Source: Liolophura sinensis (taxonomy: Eukaryota; Mollusca; Polyplacophora; Chitonida; Chitonidae). Taken from it: a DNA stretch of 64,000 nucleotides. The stretch covers positions 25,825,764 through 25,889,763 of the forward strand of contig NC_088306.1 of assembly GCF_032854445.1 (NCBI RefSeq), given 5' to 3'. A program made the position numbers and the translations under genes. The notes beneath the pieces were generated by a model. The model did no database searches. It was not told the origin of the DNA and worked only from the letters and a program-made list of their open reading frames with translations. This document shows positions 34,001 to 46,000 of the stretch, in pieces. Within the stretch, counting starts at the first letter, position 1. Each line of letters starts with the position of its first letter.

Positions 34001-37000
34001 GTTAAGAAACTGTTCTGCCGAGGTCGCTAAGAAAGTTTCTGGTATTGTGTGGAGCAAAAGGCTCACTGTTGGACCTATTTTAATCGTCATATCGCAGGTT
34101 CATTTAGTGTCTGCAATTTGCCTGTGGTTCCTCAGAAAGACAACTAGTGGGAGCCGTGGCCTTGGTCTTATTCCACTTCCTAATCTGCCTAGACGCTTTT
34201 CAAGGAAACGTTCAAGGTCAAAGGCAAACGCCCAGTGCGGAACCAGCGACCAAAGTCACCAGTCCCTGATCCTACAGCCAGATGACACACTGGGTAATAT
34301 GCAAAAATATGTCTTCAAAAAACTTCGTCGACAGAAGAACACCTATGCAACAGTTTGACTGAGAGCCTTGCTGAAGCGTGAAAGAAAAATGTATGTCTAT
34401 TTTGTGTAAATAACTTGGCAATCAGAAGTGCCTGCAATTCTCGGGACTTGTACTGCAGTAAAATTACATGTAGCCTCTCTGATGGTTGCATCATTGCATA
34501 CCGAGAATTGTTGTGTTCTGAATATCTGTGTTAAATGACAGATAGAATACTTGTGTGTGCAAATGGTGAAAGTACTTGAGCATTTACTGATTTCTTGTCA
34601 AACTTCCTGGTAGCATTTTTATTCTCGTCTTTTTGCAAAATCACTTTTACAACCTGTAGGTTTCAACAGGCTATTTAGGATCTCATGCCAGTTTGTATAA
34701 TGACATTTTTTCATGCAAAAATGACTATCACTGCTCTAGGAAAATAACTTGCACTTGTACAGGATAGCAAGTCCTGCAAAGATATATACATGTATGCATT
34801 TGGAACAGCTAAAAATGCCAGGTAGGATAACTCGTTATTGTGTCATTAAAACTTAACAAACGTGATTGAATTTATGGATTCATTGATAAGCTGATGTCTG
34901 ATGTACTGATATGGAGGTCACTATGAAATTATGGGCATCGGTACCTCATGAAGTGCCTAGACTGACACCATCTTTGATGTTTTCTTGTGCTTCCAGCTTT
35001 GTTTTGAGGTGCCTTTCTTAATAATGCCTTTGTCCTCATAACTCATCAAATATGTGCTTGTTTATTAAAGATGCTGTACATGTTCTCACATTTATGTATG
35101 TTATTTTCTCCATTTTTTTTCAACAGAAAATGGAAGCTTTTTATTTATTTTTGTGATATCATGTTGGCGTGGACATGAAAATGCATTTTCTAAGGATCTT
35201 AACTTTGGTATTTTTTGAATATACTGAAATACATGCACTATGTGAAGATTGTGTGGATTTTATATCTTTTTCTTTTGTTTTTTTATGTGAAGACTGGATT
35301 TTTTTTATCTTTTCTTTTTGTTTTTTTAATTTTTAGGAAGGTAAGATTTAAGGCAAGCTTGCTGTTACATGTATATTAGTATGACAGGCCAGATATAACT
35401 GGGGGGGGTCGGGGGGGGGGGGGGGGGGGGGGGGCTTACAAAGGCAAGCGGGACTAATATCTGGGCCAATGAGGTAATTTTTCCTGCGCATACATGTAGG
35501 TGATTCGGGTTCAAACTGTTTTTCCCTTGTAAGACATGGGCTGCGTGTTTGCCCTCAAATCTTCATCACAAAGGCAGAAATGATAACACAGCTTTGGCCC
35601 CACCCCACAAAATATATATACAATCTATATAAATAGGTGTATGTAAAAAAAAGCCTGATAATTAAAAAGTATTGGAATTGTGTCAATGCTGGGCGTCTGC
35701 ACCCACCAACCCCACACATCTGTCCACTGTATATGTTGACTACAGTTTGGAGGTTACAACTTGCACCAGAACTGTTGTTGTTGTAAGAACTGTGGTCTTC
35801 GCTCGCTTGTCAAGCTGTGCATCTCTATGTACCATGAATGGGGTATTTCCTCATTGGTCATGAATTGATTCGAGTTTTAATGTCTGTGGTTTTGGTTAAA
35901 TTTCATGTTTTGTTGAAGCATTTCTGGCTGATTTATATAATTGACATGTAAACTTAATTTGGGTTGTGGTTAATTCTTATCTACCTTGAGACAGCTGTGG
36001 CATTTCTATGTGTGTTATATACATTATACACATGCATGTATATCTCATTTTGCAGTTAAATGGAATTCTTTTAACCTTATGAACTTGTCAGTGTGTGGTG
36101 GATGATGAAATGGTTGTAAGCTGTTGTATTTAAGAACTCTTTCTTTAAACAAAGCATTACAGTATCATCTCACATTATGTCTGTTATGCGTGGAATGCTA
36201 ATTATAGAAAATGATGCAGACAGTATACTATTATCTGTTGCATTACATTTTCTTTCTTTGGTGAAACAACAACAACACAGCATTGCACGTGTATACAATG
36301 TACATACATGTACATGACATGGTTATGTAATATGCATTGTTACATTTGACACTTTTGTATTACATTCATTGTTTTACCCAAAGTTTTTTTTCCAGTGTTG
36401 GTTTTGTAAATATGTCTCTGTACCTGTACAGTAACAATATGGATACTTTGTTAAATTATAATAGCAATGTTACATGAATTGAGTGTATATACTTACGTGA
36501 TTGCTGTTTGTACACATTTTGAAGTTAGTGATTTCAGCAAAAATTCCATTTGATTCTGACTGTAAAGATTTATTACATATGAGGTTCAGTTCTTGTTTGA
36601 AATTTTATAGTATTAAATAAAAAAGAACCATTCAGTATCGTTGAAACCATCCTTACAAATTGTTTGTCGCATAAGAAGTAGGGTGGGGTGTGAGGTGGTG
36701 GCTGGGGCAACATGTTGGGTCTCTGTGGTATGATACTCCTGTGAGGCAGAACTAAATACGTCAGTATTGGGACAGGCCTTCTACAAGGCGACTTCCGTGT
36801 GATACATGTACGACCAGAAACCACTGAAAGTCACATCAAACCTCCCCTGAACTCACCCCAGGCTTCCACAGACTTTTGATGAATAATTTTGTGAAAAGCG
36901 AACATCTTCTTAACTTAATGAAGCTCCCAAGCATGAACACCTTTAATTTATGCCTTACTACTCACATGAAGAAAACTTGAACAAATTTTCTTATATGATA

Positions 37001-40000
37001 TCCAGGTTTCAACTAAGACTTGTGCCTTTAATATGCCTGGTACTAGATGCTAGGATGTGCGAGAAAGGATGTGGTGTTTTTTTTTTTTTTTAACTTCAAT
37101 GACTTCTCATCGTACATGTAGTACTGAATGAAAAATGTTCTGTTGTGCAAGTATCAATAAATGATTTTAAAAAAAGAAAGTAATAAGAATCCCTCAAGGA
37201 GGGTTACATACATGTACTAAGGGCATGTATGTTCATCAAGTGGGATTATCAGTTGTTTTTAGTCTATCCCTGTAATGTAAGGAATAAGTCGCACGAAACT
37301 CTTTTCGTCCATAATACCATAAAAATCTAAATCTCCAAAAAGAAATGGCATAGGTGTGCAGTTCAGTGTCATTTATTAACAATCAAATTTCTGGCTATGA
37401 CACTTTGACATGACTGCAAAACATGGCACTGAGTGAAAAGGTCAAAGGTGGGTCATTTGCACAGTCCCCACACCTCATACTTTTGTTCACAATGTATTCA
37501 TTATAACAGCGTTACCTTTCCTCAGTGACAATCAAAACTGACTTGCACATTTCTATGCAGAACTCCTAACAGATTCATGTGGCCATTGCATTTGCTTTTT
37601 TCATGGTGACTTCGGAATACAGTATGTTGGTGTATTACAACACACACTCTGTGCCTCAGGACAATCCAGTCCCAACAGCGAACAATGACGAAAGGGACAT
37701 AACTCTTGCTATGAGGGTGTGCCCATCAAAAACACCTGGCAAATCTTTATACTAGTGGCCTGGATCTGTAACTTGGTGTTGATTTTGGTGACTTGTGCAC
37801 TTCTGAATGGATATTCCCTAAACCTGCACGATGTATGAATTGTATTTTTTATATGACTTACTAGGAGACGAATCCATTGTTTAACTGCGATAATTTTAAT
37901 TTTAATTGGTTTATTCCAAATACCTGTTGGCTTTGTTATCTTGTGAGAGGTTTAGAATTGGCTGATCCACGATTCTACAAAACTTACTGTCATGATTTTG
38001 ATACTCCATCTTCTGGTACACATTTTCTGAAACATTCTGACTTGTTAATGTTGTACAAATGTCTGTGATGTTGGCCAGTCGTTAAGATTAAGAATAAAGT
38101 TGTATTCAAAGTTTCACAGCTAAGTGAACAATACACTTTTGTTCTAGTAAAAGCCCAAGCAGAGTTGAGACATTCTTTCCCTAATTTATTATTGTACTGA
38201 CACATTTGATTTCTACAAGAAATGAATTTTCATTGTTATTTACTGGAATAAAATATTTTGCTAACAGTTTCATTTGTTTCTCTTACAAGATCCTGCAACT
38301 TTCTGGATTGGTTGATGTTAAACGGTAAAAAGGGAGTGGGTTGTGGCCAAATGGTTTGGACACTCCCTTTTCAAGCATGGTTCATGAGATGAACATTGAA
38401 GAGTAAACTGAAGACTACTCGTCTTCCGCCCATAGGGTGTGTATATCTGTATCTCACATGAGGGAAAGTCTGTCAGTAACTTACAACAGGTTGGTGCTTT
38501 ACCCCAGTCACACTAGTCTCCTCAGCCCATTAAATGATTAAAATGGTATTTAAGTTAATCGTTTGGCCATAAGCTAAGACATCCATTTTACACAAAAGAG
38601 CATTGTTCAAGTATAATTGACTGAGGTTTAATTTTCACTTCAAAAGGTTTGGAACTAACAGAACATAATATTGCCTTTCATAATGGTAGTTGAATAGTTC
38701 TGAGTATTCAAGACTCCCATGCTTTCACTATTTGGGGATCTTGGTGGCAAGAAATGGTTGTTAGTGCTTTTGTGTGGCAGTACATGAAAGTTCCCCAAGG
38801 CTATGTGCACTCCAGGTGCCATCATAAAAGTGAAATTTCCTGAATAAATGAATGATTATGGCCGGGGTCCACACAACTAGACTTTTGCCAGTTCTGGTAG
38901 CCTGATGTTTATAAAGTTCATGATAGTGGTAAAAAACAGGAAAAAAATGTAAAGGAATGTATTGGATTTGAACCCTACACCACCAAGCATCACTCACAAC
39001 TGGCCAAGTACTGAAGACCAGAACAGAGATTAGGCAGCTTTGACCTTCTGCTGATACCCCAGGACAAAAGGTAGAAAAAATACATTGTTGTGAAGTTGGT
39101 GCCCGAAAGCAAAAGACAGTAAGAATACAGAGCTAATGACCATTCCCATGGTAAAACTGCAGTCAATGAGTACATGCAGTCTGTCACGAAGCTCTTGTGA
39201 TCTTTACATGGGACGGTTTTTGTCAAATTTTTGTTGTTTTTTTGGTCAAACCGTGCAAGAAAAGTAAGCAAGTACAAAAATAACTCCTGTAGATTTGTAA
39301 TTGTGACATCAATGGCCACCAGAGAGTGTGTTTGTGAGTTTAATGTTTTTAAGCGGTTTTGTAAATTGACCTACTTTTGAGCCAAGGCCAGTATGGGCCT
39401 TATTTGCATACCGAAGTAAAAAGTTTTTTTACAATATGGATAGGGCGATTTACCTAAAAACTGTAAAATAAAAGTTTATCTCGACAGGTTTAGCCGTTTG
39501 GAGAAGATTTTTTTTAGCTGATCAATAAAATTCAAAATGGCCACTAAATGACTGGTAAAACAGCACAAAACATCAAAAGTTGCTTCAGATGTTCCTGATT
39601 AAGACTCCAAAGTTTAGTTTTTCTACCTTTACCAGTTTTCGAGATTTTGCAATTTTACGAGTTGACTAAGAATAATAATACTAATAAGCCGAACAATTTC
39701 CTAATAAAATAAAGTAATTGGCAAGAGAAAACCAACTTACCGATGCAGTTATCTTGAAGACATTTGATATCGTGTGCAACTGATGGGTTTCTGGGTCCTT
39801 CTGTACGCTGTAATATTCAGATACAACCTTATTTACATGCTTTTAGCAGCCTATGACAAATTTACAACACACCAGACATTATAAAAGATATTTACAACTG
39901 ATCAACCAGCATGTAAGATATTTACAACCAATCAACCAGCATGTAAGATATCTACAAATGATCAACCAGAATTTAACATATTTACAACTGATCAACCAGC

Positions 40001-43000
40001 AAATATGATATTTACAACTGATCAACCAACAAATAGGATATTTACAACTAATCAACCAGCAACAAACACATTTGACTTTTTTCATCTACTATGAGACACA
40101 AAATTTAAAACTGGTAACCAGTATAGGAAAAAATTAAAGTTGATTAACCATTAAAGACACACTTACATGTATAGCTGATCAACCAGCGTTTGACACACTT
40201 ACGACTGATCAACCAGTATTTAACATACTTACGACTTATCAACCAACATTTAACATATCAACCAACATTTAACACATTTCCGACTTATCTACCAACATTT
40301 AACACATTTCCGACTTATCTACCAACATTTAACACATTCCAACTTATCTACCAACATTTAACACATTTCCGACTTATCTACCAACATTTAACACATTCCA
40401 ACTTATCTACCAACATTTAACACATTTCCGACTTATCTACCAACATTTAACACATTCCAACTTATCTACCAACATTTAACACATTTCCGACTTATCTACC
40501 AACATTTAACACATTCCAACTTATCTACCAACATTTAACACATTTCCGACTTATCTACCAACATTTAACACATTTCCAACTTATCAACCAACATTTAACA
40601 AATTTATATCAAACCAATAACTCTCAACCAGGATAGGACTCATTCATGACTCCTCAGCCAGCACACTGTTTCTCATCTAAAGTTTAGCACTTTTCAAGTG
40701 ACACATTTTGCTTAACTCTGATTGAATCATCCACCTTATAGGGCCACTATAAGGCCAAGTTTCTGTGTAGTTTGACTAATTTTTATCAGAGTGTTGGTAT
40801 CAAAAGTATTTACTGAGGCCATTATGTGTTTCTGAAAATGTATTTTGGCATGCCAAACTCTAGTGAAATACAGTATTTACATTTGATTGACCAGCATAAG
40901 AGTAAAAGAGATGACCCGTTAACGAAATACCAATCATGCCCACAACCAACCTACTCTCCTCATGCACAGGGCGGTAGTCTTTGGTCCACTAAGATAGATT
41001 CCATTGTTATAGCTGTCCTAGAGAGAGTACGACCAAACGGCTTGGAAAATAAATCAATAAATGAGAGGGTGACCTACCTGACAAGATCCTTGTAGAGAGC
41101 CTTTGAGATGGACAGGTAAGGGTCTACTGTGTCCTCAAACTGACAGACCTGCCCTCCAAGACACAAGTGAGAGAAAATCAGGAACAGTAACTCATTCCTC
41201 TCATCGTCATTGAACAAACAGTAGTTGTCAGAGTCGTCTATCAGTAGCATCTGAAACACAGTTTTGTAAATAAACTAAGATTGCATCCATGACATTTACT
41301 CATTTTGCCTCATTCCCAGAGTTCTATTGATCATGAAATAGTCTTGAGGGTTTTATTGGAAGGCAGGATGATATCCAACTCAAAAAAAAAAAAAAAAAAT
41401 GGCCTCTAAAAATGCATTTTTCAAGTCAAATTTTTAGGGCCATTACAGTAGTTAATACGCAAAAAATTGTAAATTTTCTTCTTTTTGCTGTCTTTGTGGT
41501 AGTGTTTTAATTTCTTTACTTATTTGATTGCTGCTTAATGATATAGTTAACATGAATTTTTCACTCAAAACAATGGCGTCCAGTTTAATGGGTGGAGGAA
41601 GCTCAAGTGGCTGGGTAAACCACTGATTTCTGGCAAGGTACTGAGAAACTTTCTCACGTGTGATGCCATGAGCAAACGAAATGTCCAAACATCTGTTTAT
41701 TGTTTGTGAGACCTTGGTCAAAACAAAAACAAAACAAAACAAAAATAATGGGAAAATGTGCAATCAACCACTTAAAATTTATCAACAAACGGTATATAAA
41801 ACAAACTTTAACATGCTTGAGTACGGCGTAAAGCACCAATCAAATAAATAAATAAATAAAACAAACTTTATCATCATGTATTATCTTACCTTTCTTAATT
41901 CGTCTGAAATCTGGAAGTCTTCAGCAAATTCATCAAAGCATTTGTGAATTTGGCCAGATTCTCTAACCACATTTGTTTGGTACAGGCGGTCAAAAAATGA
42001 TAAGGATAAAACTGAACAGTTCATATCTTCTATCTTCACAGATGTCGCTGCTGTTCCTGTATTAAACATGGTAAAAAAATACACATAAAACACATCTCTT
42101 CAACTAATAAGTCCAACCAACGTTTCAGGGGGTTTGACGCAGATATCGGCAAGACAGGTGGAAGTTATCGCAAAGTAACGTAGATAAAAGATGATATTTT
42201 ACTGTAGGTTGCTAGAGTGAATACACATCTGTCTGTTGACTTGACCATGCCATTGGCACCTAACATAAATTCTCGTCTTTCAGCTGAGGTAGTTTGCCAG
42301 AGCTTCCACCTGTCTCACCGATATCTGAAACGCCAGTTGGGATTATCATCTTCAAATTCAGTCATGGACTAAATCAAAGGGAGGTAATCTGTGCCATTCT
42401 TGCTGGTCTGTGGTCATTTCAGAGCAACAGGATTACCAGTGACCACAAGGTGGTCTGTTCTATCATTAACCAGGTGGGTAAATACATCGTTCAAATTAAA
42501 AGAAAAATCTGAGTGGGAGACATCAGAGAAAGAGTGAGTGAATGAGTGAGTGCTTGGGGCTTAATGTCCTACTTCACAATGTTTCAGTCATATGATGATG
42601 AAGGAGTCCTTGAGTGCATGTTATGTTACAGGATGGATTTCCAGTGCCCGAGCCATTATACTGATACAGGTCAACTATCGTTGCAATATCCCCATAATGC
42701 TGATTGCCAAGAGAGGAAGTTACTTCCTCATTTAAGGTCTTAGGTGTGACTTGAACCAGGATTGACCCTGGGCCTACTGCCATCCACAGCGGACACTCTA
42801 CCATCTGAGCTATCGAGGCCCGTCAGTCAGAGAGTCAGAGAAAGACTATTGGAAGCAATGAAACATTAATTTATTTATTTATTTGATTGGTGTTTTACTC
42901 AGGAATATTTCACTTATACGACGGCTAGCATTATGGTGCGTGGAAACCGGACAGAGCCTGGAGGAAACCCACGACCATCCGCAGGTTGCTGATAGACCTT

Positions 43001-46000
43001 CCCACGTACGGCCAGAGAGGAAGCCAGCATGAGCTGGACTTGAACTCACGGCAACTGCATTGGTGAGAGACTCCTGGGTCATTACGCTGCGTTAGCGTAC
43101 TAACCAACTGAGCCACGGAGGCCCCATGAAACATGTAACACCAATGCTCAAATTTATTTATTTATATCATTGGTGTTTTACGCCATACTCCAGTCCAGAA
43201 AATTGCACTTCAAAATACCCATGATCACATACAAACTTGCAATATTAATTATTCACTCACAAAAAAAATTACCTTGATAAACTGTAGCCTGAGTAAAAAC
43301 ATGATTTGTACATTTAGACCACTGATTCATTCATTATGTTAGTCCCACACTATATAAAGTTAATCAGGGGGCTCAGTTGGTTAGCAGGCTAGCGCTGCAT
43401 AATAACCTTGGAGCCTCTGACCAATGCTGTCGCTGTGAGTTCGAATCCAGCTCATGCTGGTTTCCTCTCTGGCCGTAGGTGGGAGGCCTGTCAGCAGCCT
43501 GCGGATGGTCGTGAGTTTGCCCTGGGCTCTGCCCAGTTTCCTCCTACCACAATGCTGGCCACTGTTGCATAAGTGAAATATTCTTGAGTATGGCGTAAAA
43601 CACCAATCAAATAAATAAATAAATATAAAGTTAATCCCTGCATTAATTCATGACCAAACTCATGTGACCTACCCACTGACTGCCATTTGCCACTGGAGGT
43701 AAGGAGGCGGAGATTGGCCAAAACTGTAGGGTCTTTCATAAAGTCCTGAAATAGAAAAGAAATAAGCACGTCACCTGAAAAGCTTTTATAGTACATGTAG
43801 AAAACCCACAACTGGCTGAAATGACTCCTTCAGCAAAACTGCTGTTTGCTGTTTAAAGTATACGCAAAGATTTCAGACATCAAAAATCAAACGTCTACAG
43901 GAATCACACTAGTATTTCATAAGTAATACAAGTGTAAATATAATTACTTACTGTCGTGGCACTCTAAACAGTGGACAGGACTGAATATGATTAAATAACA
44001 TGATACAGCTTGAATAGCTAGGCTCAGCTAGTATTCCAGGACGAGAATATTGCAGAATATTAAACCCCATATTAATATGACGGTGGAGGATTTTCAAACT
44101 TAACAATATCAAGCTACGTGAAGATGTTCATTAACAATGATGATCAGTGATGCTGTGTTTTATTTTTTAGGTTAGTAAACTACCAGCTCAGTCAGATCTG
44201 AAAAAAGTGGCTGTTCTTCTTGGAGGCTCTAATAACAAATATATTATAGTTATATTATATATGTATGAATAAACAAATAAACTGATAACAAATGTATTTA
44301 ACTATGATCACATAAAATATGCTGTATGAGTACAAAAAGGTAGAAGCCATTATTTCCATCTGACAAGTGAGGCAATATTGTGAGTTTTGTGTGCAGTTTT
44401 GAAAATTTTCCTATTGTTGTAACGGTACCTGAGCTTGTTTAATTCTACTTACAGCTATCATGGATTGCTATAAACATGAAAGGTTCATGTAAGGTTAACA
44501 AATTGCCACTTTTATCCCACAGTCGTCAGAGACATGGCTCTCATAAATACCAATATATAGTATACTGAACTTACCAACACAAAGTCTTTCTTCTGGTAGG
44601 CTTGGAAAGGTTGGTCAAAACTAAACGTCTGCACACATATCCTGTCCTTCATTGACCTTTTAAAAGTTGAAAAGAACTCTTGGGTGTCAAAGTAACTAAA
44701 AATTACTGCTCTGAAACATTGTTACATCTGAAGTATGCCAGACAATAAGCTACCAAAGTCATCTGTCACTAGCATTTGAGTCAATGTCAACAACTATCCA
44801 CAGTTAAGTAAACCCTGAGGACTATTTTCTAAGGTCTACGGATATTCAGGTAAGTATCAGAAATTGTACATAATTCTCTGGGAAATATCAGAAACTAAAG
44901 ACATACAGTACAGTATTGTTAGCTCTGTTGGGCTGTGATTACATACCCTATCACAGTCCAGTCTTGCTTCATAAGCTGAACTTGAGTACCTCTGTACTTT
45001 ACTTACTGGCTTCAGTATACTACTGCAGGGCACCAAATAATTTGTCTGTCCGTAGTCACAGTCGTCTCAGCTACTGAGACATGGGCGACTCCATTTTGCT
45101 TAAGAGCTAGTCTTTTGTGTTAGGAGAAGATTTCTGTTGGAAACCTCCGAAGTGCAGTTAGTACATTTTTGGTAGAACTCTTCTTCCCAGAAGGTAGCGA
45201 ACGGTACAGTTCATTTTCCGCTTGACGATTGGAAAACCGGAATTTTGGACGTACGTTCTGCGTTTACACGAACAAGCCGGCAGTTTTAACGACTCTCATT
45301 GGCTGACAAGCAACACACCCCCCAGCATAAATTACAGGGCGTTAAAGATGGAGGACGAGATGGACTCAGTGATTTATGTCAGCTTTGCCGTTTTCAGACT
45401 TTAAGTGTATGGCGAGGAAAAAGGCAAAATGATGCAGCAGGCACCACCAGATGGAAAAAAGTGCTCTTTTCAGTCCATAGTGTCATGTTTTTAAGTTTTC
45501 TTCTCCTTTTAACAAGTGCAAAATATGCTAGAAGTTTCAGTAGTTATCTCCCTTGTATCTGCTGTGAGGAGTATGCATTCAACCATGGCGGCTGGAGTTA
45601 GCCCAGAAAGACTCCAACTCCTTTTCTTGTATTGGCCTAGCGTCACTAGAGTCTCGACGCTAGCAGTATTAACTTTCTACTCAGCGAAGGTTATTGAACA
45701 AGTCTCATGCAAATAAAGGACACCTATCTAAAGACCTTCATTCTTCATCCACCACATCGCCACCAAATGTCCCTACTTGCTTTAGAATACATTTATTATA
45801 GCCATGAAGGATTCCACGGTACACGCTCCACGGCCGTGGCGGCCATGTTGAGCAGCCTACCTGCAAGTCCTGCATCATAGTGGAGCAGTAGGAAAATGGC
45901 ATCCACGACGGAAGACCCTGTGCCATGGAAGCCTTCATGTCCATAATAAGTCTATTTTAAAGCGAGTAAGGGCATATTGTGGTGGTCCGGTGGGTGCGGA

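Larger units (their letters stand above)
34359..39740. other. 3' flank of the membrane protein gene and rest of the CFAP300 last intron
   Basis: No further coding sequence is supported. Candidate + strand polyadenylation signals are at 36616-36621 (AATAAA) and near 37146, 38092 and 38249, so a long 3' UTR is possible. It also holds a G-run at 35401-35434, a family C SINE at 38340-38525 and AT-rich unclassified sequence. Confidence 0.6.

Noticed and set aside
44657-44695. In-frame extension of CFAP300 exon 2 upstream to an AG at 44696
   Set aside because: The acceptor before 44656 gives WSMKDRI across the junction, which fits the family, while the extension adds residues with no counterpart.
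45299-45601. 100-codon frame after the ATGGAGGACGAGATGG start near 45348
   Set aside because: The ATG context is good, but the frame beginning there stops after 18 codons, and the longer frame has no familiar protein and leads into the palindrome. A lost first exon cannot be excluded.
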